DNA from: Hyphomicrobiales bacterium | GTDB lineage: Bacteria > Pseudomonadota > Alphaproteobacteria > Rhizobiales > OSC116 | Direction: 5' to 3' | Assembly: GCA_002401855.1 (NCBI GenBank) | Contig: NVUH01000006.1 | Coordinates: 62,001-126,000, forward strand | Length of the DNA: 64,000 nt | Shown: positions 27,662 through 38,380 of the stretch, piece by piece | Numbering within the stretch: position 1 is the first letter of the stretch | Layout: the number at the start of each line of letters is the position of its first letter | Notes under the pieces: model-generated | Databases searched by the model: none | The model's input: only the letters and a program-made list of their open reading frames with translations | Told to the model about the DNA's origin: nothing | Made by a program: the position numbers and the translations under genes

Positions 27662-28726
27662 ATGGCTGAAGGTGATGATGGTGAAAAAACCGAAGAACCA
27701 ACCCAAAAGAAATTAGACGACGCGTTTAAAAAAGGCGATGTTGCCAAAAGCCAAGAAGTGAATCTATTTTTTGGTTTGTTGGCAGCCACTTTGGGGATTT
27801 CGGCGATGTCGACAGGCATGAGCACCGATGTGGTGATAATGCTGCGGCGGTTCATTGCGATTCCTCATGATATATTGGTAGATGAAGCTAGTATTTTATT
27901 GCTGACAAAGCAGGTGGTTATGGGCGCGGGGGCGGTTTTGTTTTTGCCGTTATTGTTGTTTATGGTGGCGGGCGTCATTGGCAATTTAGTGCAGCATAAG
28001 CCGTTAATGACCACTGAGAAACTCAAACCAAAATTGAATAAAATTTCATTGTTTGCAGGGGCGAAACGCCTATTTTCAGGCCAGTCGATTGCTAATTTTT
28101 TAAAAGGCTTGTTTAAATTGGTGGTGGTGACTTCTTTAATTGTATGGGCAGTATGGCCAGATAAAGAAATGCTGCGTCAATTGATGACTGCGGATTTAAA
28201 CCTGTTGCTATACATTATTTTGGAAATGGTGATTAAGGTTTTTATTGTGGCTTTGGTTGCCATGGCGCCAATTGCTTTGGCTGATTATCTGTACCAAAAA
28301 GCCACTTGGATGAAAAAACAGCGGATGAGCCTGAAAGAAATTAAAGATGAACATAAGCAGATGGAAGGCGACCCGCTGATTAAAGGTAAAATTAGGCAAT
28401 TGCGGATGGAACGGGCGCGTGGGCGGATGATGGCCGAAGTGCCGAATGCCGCTGTGGTGATTACCAACCCAACCCATTATGCGGTGGCGTTGAAATATAA
28501 TGACGACATGAATGTGCCTGTTTGTATTGCTAAAGGCGTGGATGAAGTGGCGTTGCGCATCCGCGAAGTGGCGAAAGATAATGATGTGACGATTGTTGAG
28601 AACCCGCCTTTGGCGCGGGCATTATATGCGAGCGTTGAACTTGAAGAAGTTGTACCAACGGAACATTATAAGGCGGTTGCGCAAGTTATTGGATATGTTA
28701 TGCGTTTGAAAAGGGTTATCTCGTGA
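27662..28726 (+). CDS. flhB: Flagellar export switch protein FlhB
   Basis: DDGEKTEEPTQKKLDDAFKKGDVAKSQEV; NPTH autocleavage motif in VVITNPTHYAVALKY. Confidence 0.97.
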   Translation: MAEGDDGEKTEEPTQKKLDDAFKKGDVAKSQEVNLFFGLLAATLGISAMSTGMSTDVVIMLRRFIAIPHDILVDEASILLLTKQVVMGAGAVLFLPLLLFMVAGVIGNLVQHKPLMTTEKLKPKLNKISLFAGAKRLFSGQSIANFLKGLFKLVVVTSLIVWAVWPDKEMLRQLMTADLNLLLYIILEMVIKVFIVALVAMAPIALADYLYQKATWMKKQRMSLKEIKDEHKQMEGDPLIKGKIRQLRMERARGRMMAEVPNAAVVITNPTHYAVALKYNDDMNVPVCIAKGVDEVALRIREVAKDNDVTIVENPPLARALYASVELEEVVPTEHYKAVAQVIGYVMRLKRVIS

Positions 28727-28781
28727 ACGGACTGATTCGTACTAGGTAAGTGAATGTGAAGAATTTTAACGGTGAAATTTT

Positions 28782-31400
28782 ATGAGTAAAACAGATTTAT
28801 CAAAAGCTGATATGCCAAACTATGAACAGCTTATTGGCCAGTCTATGAATTATAAAAGGCGTGGTTGGGGCTTTGTTTTATTTGTATTTTTACTAAGTGG
28901 CATTGCGGCATTAATCATCACCTATTTTGAGGTGAGATTTAGCATTGTGGTCAATATGTTTTTGACTATATCGGGTGTTTTTGGGCTGATTTGGTTTGTG
29001 CTTTATGTGGCGGGGTACGCGCGTTTTGGCCTAGATGAAGTGGCGACACCAAGTTTTGCAGGAGTGGCTGATGGGTTAAAAGATGCCATTGTCATTACCG
29101 CTAATGATGGTAGCGTGGTTTATTCTAATGATGCTTATATTAAGCTGGCTTATCGCAACAATCGCGATAAAAATAATGGTTTGAACCCACCTGAAATAGC
29201 TTTTGCGGGCAATCGCGAAATTAGCGAAGAATTGTATAAATTGGCCAATGCTGCCAAAAATGGCCAAGAATATTATGTTGAAATGCGCTTAAGACTGATC
29301 AGTGACCCGATGTCTGATAAAGCTATTGTAAAAAAAACCGACATGGGCCTACCAAACAGTTTATGGGTTTCAGCACAGGTGACGAAAATTGCCTCGGGTA
29401 ATTTTAAGGGCGGAGCATTGTGGCAAATTCAGGATATTTCGAACCGTTCTGAACGGCAAGAAATTATGATTAACAAGTTGAAGCAAACCATTGACTATTT
29501 AGATGAAGCGCCTGTGGGATTTTTATCGAGTCGCCCTAATGGTGATATATCATTTATGAATAATACCTTGGCGCATTGGTTGGGTGGAAAACGTGCAGCT
29601 GAATTTGAAAAAAATAAACTAAAGCATGTGGTTGGCGATAATGGTGCGATGGTTTTAAACCATAAAAGTTTGAATTTTAAAAACAATGACAGCGTGAATA
29701 TTGATCAGACTTTGCATGTAGATTTTATTAAATCTGACGGGATGAGTTTTGCAGCTAAGATTTTGCACCGGGTGAAGGTGGAGCAAGGTGAGGTTAAAAA
29801 AATAAGCTCATTTGTAATGCCAGAAGTGAATATAAATGATAAATTGACCGATGTGAATGCAGATATATTATTCTCAAGGTTTTTTAATTATGCGCCTTTG
29901 GGCATGGCAACGTTGGATAATGGCGGGGTTATATTGTCGGCCAATCCGTCATTCAGCCGTATGTTTAATGGCAATAAAGTGATTAATAATCAGTTGAAGA
30001 ACCTGATGGCTGATGGCAGCAAAAAATCTATTGAACGGGCGATTGAACAGGCTAAAATTGGTAAGATAGAAGCGGTGCCGATTGATTTTTCTTGTGGCGA
30101 AGATGAGAAAAGGAGCGGCCAACTTTTCTTTAACCGTGTGCATGCTGATGTTGATAATGTTGAAGGTGACGTGGCGAGTGTGCAGTTGATTGCTTATTTA
30201 TTAGACACAACGGAACACAGAATACTTGAAGCGCAATTTTCGCAAGGGCAAAAAATGCAGGCCATTGGCCAGCTTGCGGGTGGCATTGCACATGACTTTA
30301 ACAATGTTTTGACCGCCATTTTGGGCAATTGTGAATTGTTATTGTCGAATATTAAATCATCGGACCCGACATTTGCTGATTTGATGGGCATTAAAAGTAA
30401 TGCCAACCGTGCTGCGGGTTTGGTTGGGCAATTATTGGCTTTCTCTCGCCGCCAAACTTTGCGGCCTAGCTTGGTGGCATTGGCCGATTTGTTATCTGAA
30501 ATGCGGCTGTTATTTGATCAGCTTAAAGGCAAGAATGTGAATATTAGCATTCATCATGGTCGAGAATTAGGCTGGGTGAAAGTTGACCATAACCAGCTAG
30601 AACAAGTTTTGATGAATTTGGTGGTTAATGCAGGCCATGCCATGCCTAAGGGTGGTGAAATCGCCATTAAAACCAGCAATGTGAGCGCGCGTGAAGTGCA
30701 AGAGCTTGATCGCAAGGAAATGGACATACAAGATTATGTTTTAATCAGTGTTAAAGACAATGGTACGGGGATGTCAGAAGACGTGCAGCGCAAAATATTC
30801 TTGCCATTTTACACCACCAAAGAAATTGGCAAGGGCACGGGGCTTGGGCTCTCGACCGCTTATGGCATTATCAAGCAAACTGGTGGCTATATATATGTGG
30901 AGAGTGAAGAAGGGGTTGGTACGGAGTTTCATATTTATTTGCCGCGGCAATATCCTGATGAAGAGACACTGAGAGAAATGAGTGCCAAAAGCGTGCGGAA
31001 AACCGAGAAATTAAAAGACCTTTCGGGCAAAGGCACTATCTTGCTGGTTGATGATGAGGAAGGTGTGCGCAGCTTTGCGGTACGGGCTTTGCAAGCGCGG
31101 GGTTATGATATGCTGCAAGCTGAAGACGGTATAGAAGCGCTTGAATTGTTGGAATCGTATGAGGGTAAAATTGATTTGATTATATCGGATGTGATGATGC
31201 CCGGCATGGATGGGCCGACCATGTATAATAATTTGCCTGAAAAATACAAGCAAGTGACGACCATATTTATGTCAGGCTATGCCGAAGAAGTGTATCGTGA
31301 TCAGATTGCTGAGGATGCTAATATTGGCTTTTTGGCCAAGCCAGTTGGCATTAAGAAGCTGGCTGAAACGGTGAAATTATATATAAATGAAGATGAATGA
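28782..31400 (+). CDS. cckA: Hybrid histidine kinase CckA
   Basis: Two TM, PAS regions, HisKA GQLAGGIAHDFNNVLTAILGNCELL, HATPase, C-terminal receiver ILLVDDEEGVRSFAVRAL..IISDVMMPGMDGP. Confidence 0.93.
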   Translation: MSKTDLSKADMPNYEQLIGQSMNYKRRGWGFVLFVFLLSGIAALIITYFEVRFSIVVNMFLTISGVFGLIWFVLYVAGYARFGLDEVATPSFAGVADGLKDAIVITANDGSVVYSNDAYIKLAYRNNRDKNNGLNPPEIAFAGNREISEELYKLANAAKNGQEYYVEMRLRLISDPMSDKAIVKKTDMGLPNSLWVSAQVTKIASGNFKGGALWQIQDISNRSERQEIMINKLKQTIDYLDEAPVGFLSSRPNGDISFMNNTLAHWLGGKRAAEFEKNKLKHVVGDNGAMVLNHKSLNFKNNDSVNIDQTLHVDFIKSDGMSFAAKILHRVKVEQGEVKKISSFVMPEVNINDKLTDVNADILFSRFFNYAPLGMATLDNGGVILSANPSFSRMFNGNKVINNQLKNLMADGSKKSIERAIEQAKIGKIEAVPIDFSCGEDEKRSGQLFFNRVHADVDNVEGDVASVQLIAYLLDTTEHRILEAQFSQGQKMQAIGQLAGGIAHDFNNVLTAILGNCELLLSNIKSSDPTFADLMGIKSNANRAAGLVGQLLAFSRRQTLRPSLVALADLLSEMRLLFDQLKGKNVNISIHHGRELGWVKVDHNQLEQVLMNLVVNAGHAMPKGGEIAIKTSNVSAREVQELDRKEMDIQDYVLISVKDNGTGMSEDVQRKIFLPFYTTKEIGKGTGLGLSTAYGIIKQTGGYIYVESEEGVGTEFHIYLPRQYPDEETLREMSAKSVRKTEKLKDLSGKGTILLVDDEEGVRSFAVRALQARGYDMLQAEDGIEALELLESYEGKIDLIISDVMMPGMDGPTMYNNLPEKYKQVTTIFMSGYAEEVYRDQIAEDANIGFLAKPVGIKKLAETVKLYINEDE

Positions 31401-31431
31401 AGTTTTCTGTGAACAAAATTAGAACATTTAT

Positions 31432-31464
31432 AATTACATGTGTAATTTCAATTGGTTAATTGAA
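31432..31464. other. Two adjacent inverted repeats between cckA and recA
   Basis: AATTACA-TG-TGTAATT (31432-31447) and TTCAATT-GGTT-AATTGAA (31447-31464). Confidence 0.7.
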
Positions 31465-31465
31465 C

Positions 31466-31494
31466 TTGACAAATTAGAACAAACAGAGTACGTT
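31466..31494 (+). promoter_or_regulatory. recA promoter (-35 TTGACA, 17-bp spacer, -10 TACGTT)
   Basis: TTGACA 31466-31471, TACGTT 31489-31494. Confidence 0.5.
31477..31491. promoter_or_regulatory. Putative LexA/SOS box overlapping the recA promoter
   Basis: GAAC-AAACAGA-GTAC; alphaproteobacterial consensus GAAC-N7-GAAC (GTTC-N7-GTTC), one mismatch. Confidence 0.5.
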
Positions 31495-31533
31495 TAGTTA
31501 ATATTTTCTAAAACATTCGGGTAAGGGAAAAAC

Positions 31534-32583
31534 ATGGATAAAAGTAAAGCATTGGCGGCAGCCCTAGGACAGATTGAAAAAAACTTTGGCAAAGGCTCTA
31601 TCATGAAGCTTGGCAAAGACAAGCAGGTGGTGGAAATTGAGTCGATTTCGACTGGCTCTATTGGCCTTGACATTGCGCTGGGCATTGGCGGTTTGCCCAA
31701 AGGCCGTGTGGTGGAAATTTACGGCCCAGAATCATCTGGTAAAACCACATTGACTTTGCATTTGATTGCTGAAGCGCAAAAAGCTGGTGGTGTGTGTGCA
31801 TTTATTGATGCTGAACATGCGCTTGACCCTATATATGCCAGAAAACTTGGTGTGGATTTGGATGAATTGCTGATTTCTCAACCTGATAATGGCGAGCAAG
31901 CGCTAGAAATTACCGATACATTGGTTCGTTCGGGTGGCTTGGATGTTTTGGTGATTGACAGTGTGGCGGCTCTGACTCCAAAAGCTGAGCTTGAAGGTGA
32001 TATGGGTGATAGCTTACCTGGTTTGCAAGCGCGTTTGATGAGCCAAGCTTTGCGTAAATTAACGGGTAGTATTTCTAAATCCAATACAATGGTGGTTTTT
32101 ATCAACCAATTGCGGATGAAAATTGGTGTGATGTATGGCAACCCTGAAGTGACAACGGGTGGCAATGCGCTTAAATTTTATGCTTCTGTGCGGTTGGACA
32201 TTCGTAGGGGTGCCGCGATTAAGAATAAAGATGAAATTATTGGCAATTTAACCAAAGTGAAAGTGGTTAAGAATAAAGTGGCGCCACCATTTAAATTGGT
32301 TGAATTTGACATTATGTATGGCAAAGGCATTTCTAAAATTGGTGAATTGGTTGATATGGGGGTGAATGAAGGGGTGATTGAAAAATCTGGCTCTTGGTAT
32401 TCTTATGATAGCCAACGCATTGGCCAAGGCCGCGAAAACGCGAAGAAATTTTTAGCTGAAAATCCTGAAATTGCTGATAAAATTGAAAAATTAATTAAAG
32501 ATAAAGCTGGCTTGAATGGTGCCGATAAAGCAGCTGATGCTGAGGTGAAAGCTGATAATGTTGAACAGCTGAATGCAGGCTAA
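31534..32583 (+). CDS. recA: Recombinase RecA
   Basis: [43 protein letters not shown]. Confidence 0.99.
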   Translation: MDKSKALAAALGQIEKNFGKGSIMKLGKDKQVVEIESISTGSIGLDIALGIGGLPKGRVVEIYGPESSGKTTLTLHLIAEAQKAGGVCAFIDAEHALDPIYARKLGVDLDELLISQPDNGEQALEITDTLVRSGGLDVLVIDSVAALTPKAELEGDMGDSLPGLQARLMSQALRKLTGSISKSNTMVVFINQLRMKIGVMYGNPEVTTGGNALKFYASVRLDIRRGAAIKNKDEIIGNLTKVKVVKNKVAPPFKLVEFDIMYGKGISKIGELVDMGVNEGVIEKSGSWYSYDSQRIGQGRENAKKFLAENPEIADKIEKLIKDKAGLNGADKAADAEVKADNVEQLNAG

Positions 32584-32609
32584 GCATTTAAAATATTCAT
32601 AAGTATATA

Positions 32610-32636
32610 AAAGGAGATGGAAACATCTCCTTTTTG
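32610..32636 (+). terminator. recA terminator
   Basis: AAAGGAGATG-GAAA-CATCTCCTTTTT. Confidence 0.85.
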
Positions 32637-32730
32637 CGTTTTGAACATTGAAAACATTGGTTTTACTGGCTATAAGCATAGAAAGTTAATTTGAAGATAA
32701 GCCATAAATAGGCTGTGTGAGTGTAATAAT

Positions 32731-35376
32731 ATGTCAACAGTGAATGAAATTCGTAGTAAGTTTTTAGATTATTTTGAAAAGAATGATCATAAAATTATAT
32801 CGTCAGGGTCATTGGTGCCGCTGAATGATCCAACTTTAATGTTTGCCAATGCGGGTATGAACCAATTTAAAAACATATTCACTGGTGTTGAGAAACCTCA
32901 ATATCCACGGGCTGTGACATCGCAAAAATGTGTGCGGGCAGGTGGCAAGCATAATGATTTGGACAATGTTGGATATACTGCGCGGCATCATACATTTTTT
33001 GAAATGCTGGGTAATTTTTCATTTGGTGATTATTTTAAAGAGCAGGCCATTTTTATGGCTTGGGAATTACTGACCAAAGAATATGGCCTGAATAAAGACA
33101 AAATGTTGGTGACGGTTTATCATACAGATGATGAAGCAGCTGACATCTGGAAAAAAGTTGCTGGATTGAGCGATGATAAAATTATCCGCATTCCGACGAG
33201 TGATAATTTTTGGACAATGGGTGATACAGGCCCTTGTGGTCCTTGTTCTGAAATATTTTATGACCATGGCGATCATATTTGGGGTGGTCCTCCAGGTAGT
33301 AAAGATGAAGATGGTGATCGATTTATTGAGATCTGGAATTTGGTGTTTATGCAGCATGAAAATCTAGCTGATGGCTCACGGGTGGATTTGCCAAAACCTT
33401 CTATCGATACTGGTATGGGACTTGAGCGTTTGTCTGCTTTATTGCAAGGTAGTCACGATAATTATGAAACTGATATGATGCAGGCATTGATTAGTGCTTC
33501 TGCTGAATTTAGTGGTGTTGATGCTAAGGGTGCACATAATATATCGCATCGGGTGATTGCGGATCATTTGCGCAGTGTGAGTTTTTTAATTGCTGATGGT
33601 GTGTTGCCCTCTAATGAAGGTCGCGGTTATGTGCTCAGACGGATTATGCGCCGTGCGATGCGGCATATTGAAATGTTGGGTGTCAAAGACCCAATGATGT
33701 ATAAATTGCTACCATCGCTGATCACGCAAATGGGTCAGGCTTTTCCTGAATTGGTGCGTGCTGAAGCGTTGATTAGCGAAACCATGAAATTGGAAGAAAC
33801 TCGCTTTAAAAAAACACTCGATAAAGGCCTGAAAATTCTTGATGACGAGACGGCTGATTTGGGTGAGGGTGGTGAGCTTGACGGTAGAGTTGCTTTTAAA
33901 CTTTATGACACTTATGGTTTTCCGTTTGATTTAACCGTGGATGCTTTGCGCGAGCGTAAAATGACTGTCGATAAAGATGGGTTTGACGTGGCTATGGAAG
34001 AGCAACGCACCAAAGCCCGTGCCAATTGGAGCGGTGCTGGCGGGGCTGCTGAGGAGGTCATTTGGTTTGATTTAAAAGACAAGTTGGGGTCGACTGAATT
34101 TTTGGGCTATAGCTCTGAAAAAGCTGAAGGTGAATTGCTAGCGATTATTAAAAATGGTGAAGTGGTTGATAAAGCTTCGGTTGGGGATGAAGTTGCCTTG
34201 ATCTTGAACCAAACGGCTTTTTATGCTGAATCGGGTGGTCAAGTTGGTGATCATGGGGTTATGAGCAATGACGGTGTGAAAATTGGAATTAGCAATGTAT
34301 TGAAAAAAGTTGGCGACTTATTTGTGCATTATGGCAAGATTATTAGTGGTGAGCTGGCGGTTGATGACGGGTTGATTTTGGAAGTGGATGCTGAACGTCG
34401 GCGTTCTATTCGCTCTCACCATAGTGCCACGCATTTATTGCATCAAGCATTGCGTGATCGTTTGGGTGACCATGTGGCGCAAAAAGGCTCACTGGTTTCT
34501 GATGAGCGGTTGCGGTTTGACTTTAGTCATACCAAGCCGGTTTCGGGCGAAGAGTTGGCCGAAATTGAATTGGTGGTCAATCGACATATTATAGAAAATA
34601 GTGAAGTTGTGACGCGGGTGATGGATCAGGAAGATGCTGTTAAATCGGGCGCAATGGCATTGTTTGGCGAAAAATATGGTGATGAGGTGCGGGTGGTTAG
34701 TATGGGCTTTGGCACGGATGATGATAAAGCCTATTCGGTTGAGCTATGTGGCGGTACACATGTGAAACAAACGGGTGACATTGGCCTGCTTAAGATTGTT
34801 AGTGAAACTTCGGTTGCATCTGGTGTGCGGCGGGTTGAGGCTTTGACTGCTGATAAGGCGCAAGCGTATTTGAACTTGCAAGACAAGCGGGTGAAGGATG
34901 CGGCGGATGTTTTAAAAACCAGCCCTGATCAGATGGCGGAGCGGGTGTCGCAACTTGTTGCTGAACGCAAGCAGTTGGAAAAAGAACTGGCTGATGCTAA
35001 GCGCCAAATTGCATTGGGTGGAGGTTCTGGCGCGGAAGTTAAACTTGAGACTATCAACGGCGTGAATTTTGAAGGTCGAGTGATACAAGGCATTGCGGCT
35101 AAAGAATTGCGCGGTATTGTTGATGAAGCTAAAACCAAGCATGGCAGCGCGATTATTGCGATTATTGGCATTAGTGAAGAAGGCAAAGCGGGTATATCTG
35201 TGGGTGTGACCGCGGATTTGACCGATAAATTTAATGCGGTTGATTTGGTGCGCATTGGCTCGGCAATTCTGGGCGGTAAAGGCGGCGGCGGGCGGCCAGA
35301 CATGGCACAAGCTGGTGGCCCTGATGGCGACAAGGGTGATGAAGCAATTGGTGCCATTCGTGCTGCAATATCATAA
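32731..35376 (+). CDS. alaS: Alanyl-tRNA synthetase
   Basis: [42 protein letters not shown]; editing motif [19 protein letters not shown]. Confidence 0.99.
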   Translation: MSTVNEIRSKFLDYFEKNDHKIISSGSLVPLNDPTLMFANAGMNQFKNIFTGVEKPQYPRAVTSQKCVRAGGKHNDLDNVGYTARHHTFFEMLGNFSFGDYFKEQAIFMAWELLTKEYGLNKDKMLVTVYHTDDEAADIWKKVAGLSDDKIIRIPTSDNFWTMGDTGPCGPCSEIFYDHGDHIWGGPPGSKDEDGDRFIEIWNLVFMQHENLADGSRVDLPKPSIDTGMGLERLSALLQGSHDNYETDMMQALISASAEFSGVDAKGAHNISHRVIADHLRSVSFLIADGVLPSNEGRGYVLRRIMRRAMRHIEMLGVKDPMMYKLLPSLITQMGQAFPELVRAEALISETMKLEETRFKKTLDKGLKILDDETADLGEGGELDGRVAFKLYDTYGFPFDLTVDALRERKMTVDKDGFDVAMEEQRTKARANWSGAGGAAEEVIWFDLKDKLGSTEFLGYSSEKAEGELLAIIKNGEVVDKASVGDEVALILNQTAFYAESGGQVGDHGVMSNDGVKIGISNVLKKVGDLFVHYGKIISGELAVDDGLILEVDAERRRSIRSHHSATHLLHQALRDRLGDHVAQKGSLVSDERLRFDFSHTKPVSGEELAEIELVVNRHIIENSEVVTRVMDQEDAVKSGAMALFGEKYGDEVRVVSMGFGTDDDKAYSVELCGGTHVKQTGDIGLLKIVSETSVASGVRRVEALTADKAQAYLNLQDKRVKDAADVLKTSPDQMAERVSQLVAERKQLEKELADAKRQIALGGGSGAEVKLETINGVNFEGRVIQGIAAKELRGIVDEAKTKHGSAIIAIIGISEEGKAGISVGVTADLTDKFNAVDLVRIGSAILGGKGGGGRPDMAQAGGPDGDKGDEAIGAIRAAIS

Positions 35377-35391
35377 TGAAGAGGGCAGGTT

Positions 35392-36582
35392 ATGGAAGTT
35401 GGGCATAAAACCGTTAGATATAAAATTTATATTCTATTGGAAGTGAACCCCGCTAAATATCTGCCTTCAAAAATTCTCAATATGTTTTTGATCATATTGA
35501 TTGTGGCCAATTTGTTTGCCTTTGCAATGGGCACGGTGGATAGCCTTGAGGCTGAATACGGCACTTTTTTTGAATGGTTTAACATATTCTCGGTTATGGT
35601 TTTTACGCTGGAATATGTGGCGCGTATTTGGTGTGTGGTTGAGTATCCACATTTAAAAAATATTCCGCCTTTAAAGGCACGGCTTGGTTATATGTTTAGG
35701 CCGATTGCGTTTATTGATTTGGTGGCGATATTGCCATTTTATCTGGGTAATATATTTGGCATTGATTTGCGTGGTTTGCGCATTTTACGTTTATTGCGGA
35801 TTTTGAAATTGGCTCGCTATTCGCCTGCCATCGAAACTTTGGGGCGTACCGTATATAATGAAAGACGCGCCTTGTGGGCTAGTTTAATCATTATGATTTG
35901 CCTGATTTTGTTCAGCTCAACATTGATGTATTTGATTGAGAAAGACGCACAGCCAGAAAAATTTGGCTCGATACCGATGGCGGCATGGTGGGCGGTTTCG
36001 ACCCTGACTACCATTGGCTATGGTGATGCCGTGCCGATTACGGGTTTTGGTAAGTTGGTTGGCGGGGTGTTTATGATGCTGGGGCTGGGTATGTTTGCTT
36101 TGCCCATTGGCATTTTGGCAACCGGTTTTAGCCAAGAGGCCAATCGTCGGCAATTTGTGATTAGTTGGGGCATGGTTTCGCGCGTTCCCGTGTTTCATGG
36201 GTTGAACCCAGAGACCATTTCGAGCATTATGAGCATGTTAAAAGCACGCACCTATGCAATGGGGCAAATGGTGTTCAAAGCTGGTGATGTTGCCGAACAA
36301 ATGTATTTTATCACCTCGGGTGAAGCCAAAGCTGAGATGGAAGATGGTGAGTTTAAGCTCAAAGAGGGTGATTATTTTGGTGAGTTGGCATTGCTGGAAG
36401 ACAGGGTGCATAGCGGCACGATTAACGCCACCACGCAATTGCATGTACTCGAATTGGATAAAAATGATTTCCAATATCTATTGAGCATCCACCCTGAGAT
36501 TAATAAAAAAATACGTGAAGAGGCTACAGCGCGGCAGAATGAAGTGGCCGAAGCTATGACCACTGACAAGAGTAATGTTTAG
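35392..36582 (+). CDS. 6-TM voltage-gated-type K+ channel with C-terminal cyclic nucleotide-binding-like domain
   Basis: S4-like RGLRILRLLRILKLARYS; filter TTIGYGDAVP; CNBD-like GDYFGELALLEDRVHSGTINATTQLHVLEL. Confidence 0.92.
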   Translation: MEVGHKTVRYKIYILLEVNPAKYLPSKILNMFLIILIVANLFAFAMGTVDSLEAEYGTFFEWFNIFSVMVFTLEYVARIWCVVEYPHLKNIPPLKARLGYMFRPIAFIDLVAILPFYLGNIFGIDLRGLRILRLLRILKLARYSPAIETLGRTVYNERRALWASLIIMICLILFSSTLMYLIEKDAQPEKFGSIPMAAWWAVSTLTTIGYGDAVPITGFGKLVGGVFMMLGLGMFALPIGILATGFSQEANRRQFVISWGMVSRVPVFHGLNPETISSIMSMLKARTYAMGQMVFKAGDVAEQMYFITSGEAKAEMEDGEFKLKEGDYFGELALLEDRVHSGTINATTQLHVLELDKNDFQYLLSIHPEINKKIREEATARQNEVAEAMTTDKSNV

Positions 36583-37532
36583 AATTCATCAATGTCATCT
36601 GTCCAAATGCCACCTTTATAGCCTGCGTTGATCAGTGATTTGGCTTTGTCTGTTGGTAAGCCTTTTGAACGATTGCTGCCGTTATAGTCATCGATGATAA
36701 ATACTGATGTATTGACACTCGCCATGCGTTTGATGAATTTGTTTGGCCAACCCCAGACAATGGATTTGAGATTATCGGGAATGAGCAGGATGTTGTTTTG
36801 GCAAGTTTCAGGGATATAGCCGCTCCAGCCGATGAGCATATAATCCTTGGCGCAGGCCTTGAAACCTGGCTTGCTCATGGTGACGATGTTCGGCAGGTCG
36901 GCATTTAATTGAACATGTAGTTTTTGTTTGCCGCCATATATCATTAATTTGTCTTGTTGTGCTTGTGGTAATGCTTTTATCTTATCGCTGAGCATCCTGG
37001 CTTCGGTTAAATTGTTACTTTTAATATTGATAAGGAATTTTTTAGCGGGAAATGTTTCAAATATTTCGGAAATTTCTGGCATTGCCCCGATATATTTTCC
37101 GCGAAATGGAAATGTTTTGCCGCCATCAGCTGTATAGCCATAACCGAGGTCTAGGGTTTTAAGATAGGTCATTGATTGTTGTTGAGTGACGCCTCTGCCC
37201 TCAGTGCGGCAATCAATTGTCCAATCATGGAAAACGGCCAATTTGCCATCTGTAGTTCTATGAATGTCGAACTCGACAATGTCGGCGCCTTTGGAGAATG
37301 CATATTCAATAGACTCAATCGTGTTTTCTAAATAGGCATGTTTTGGCGGGTGAATGCGGTCTGCGGTGCAGGTGTCATTTTGCAAACCCTCTTTGGGATA
37401 AGTTTGGTGGGCGCCGCGATGTGCCAATAGAGTCGCGCTGCCATCTAAATTGGTGAATAGGCTGGTATTGTTAAGCCACAGGCCCGCTGTGATGACGCCA
37501 AAACCAATGGCGAATTTAGCTATTTTTCTCAT
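36579..37532 (-). CDS. Glycerophosphodiester phosphodiesterase family protein
   Basis: LLAHRGAHQTYPKEG...LENTIESIEYAFSKGADIVEFDIHRTTDGKLAVFHDWTIDCRTEG; start trimmed to MRKIAK. Confidence 0.88.
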   Translation of the reverse strand: MRKIAKFAIGFGVITAGLWLNNTSLFTNLDGSATLLAHRGAHQTYPKEGLQNDTCTADRIHPPKHAYLENTIESIEYAFSKGADIVEFDIHRTTDGKLAVFHDWTIDCRTEGRGVTQQQSMTYLKTLDLGYGYTADGGKTFPFRGKYIGAMPEISEIFETFPAKKFLINIKSNNLTEARMLSDKIKALPQAQQDKLMIYGGKQKLHVQLNADLPNIVTMSKPGFKACAKDYMLIGWSGYIPETCQNNILLIPDNLKSIVWGWPNKFIKRMASVNTSVFIIDDYNGSNRSKGLPTDKAKSLINAGYKGGIWTDDIDEF

Positions 37533-38379
37533 TATTTTCAAACCTGACATTATCTATGAGCCGTGTTTTGCCCAAAAAGGCAGCGACGAATATAGCCAGT
37601 TTATGATCGGTAATCGTGGCGGATTTGAGAGTGTTTTGTGTTCTTATTTCGAAATAATCGGGTTTGAAGCCAGATTCTTCGATGATTTGCATGGTTTGTC
37701 TTTCTAACTCGCGTAAATTATCCTCGCCATCCAATATGGCTTGTTTGACAAAGTTCAGAATTTGGTGGAGGCGCGGGGCAATTTGTTGTTGTTCACTTGA
37801 TAGATAGTTATTGCGCGAGCTGAGCGCCAAGCCTGCGTCATCGCGCACAATTGGTGCGCCGATTATGTTGATGGGCATGCAGAGATCAAGGGTCATTTGT
37901 TTGATGACCATGAGTTGTTGATAGTCCTTAAGGCCAAAAATGGCGTGGTCTGGCATGATGATGTTGAATAATTTAGTCACCACTGTGGCTACGCCTGTTA
38001 GGTGAGTGGGACGGGATTTTCCGCACAATATACCATCTAGCGCTTTGACGCTGATCAATGTTTTGCTGGTTGTGCCTTCAGGGTAGATTTCGGTGGCGCT
38101 GGGGGCAAATATATAGTGATTGCCTGCTGCCGCTAGCTTTTCTTGATCGGCTTGCATGGTTTTGGGATAGGTATCAAAATCTTCATCGGGGCTGAATTGT
38201 AGTGGGTTGACAAATATACTGGTGATGACAATGTCGGCATGTTGGCGCATTTGCTCGACCAATGAGATATGGCCAGCGTGTAAATTGCCCATGGTGGGCA
38301 CTAGGCCGATGGTTTTGCCTTTTTGGCGTTCGGCTTTGATGATGTCGCGGATGTCGGCGATTTTTGAAATGGTTTGCAT
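37516..38379 (-). CDS. panC: Pantothenate synthetase
   Basis: KTIGLVPTMGNLHAGHISLVEQMRQHADIVITSIFVNPLQFSPDEDFDTYPK; start MQTISK at 38379. Confidence 0.97.
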   Translation of the reverse strand: MQTISKIADIRDIIKAERQKGKTIGLVPTMGNLHAGHISLVEQMRQHADIVITSIFVNPLQFSPDEDFDTYPKTMQADQEKLAAAGNHYIFAPSATEIYPEGTTSKTLISVKALDGILCGKSRPTHLTGVATVVTKLFNIIMPDHAIFGLKDYQQLMVIKQMTLDLCMPINIIGAPIVRDDAGLALSSRNNYLSSEQQQIAPRLHQILNFVKQAILDGEDNLRELERQTMQIIEESGFKPDYFEIRTQNTLKSATITDHKLAIFVAAFLGKTRLIDNVRFENNEKNS

Positions 38380-38380
38380 A

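Noticed and set aside
34912-35357. Long minus ORFs opposite the alaS 3' end
   Set aside because: Antisense to the conserved AlaRS C-terminal domain; spurious.
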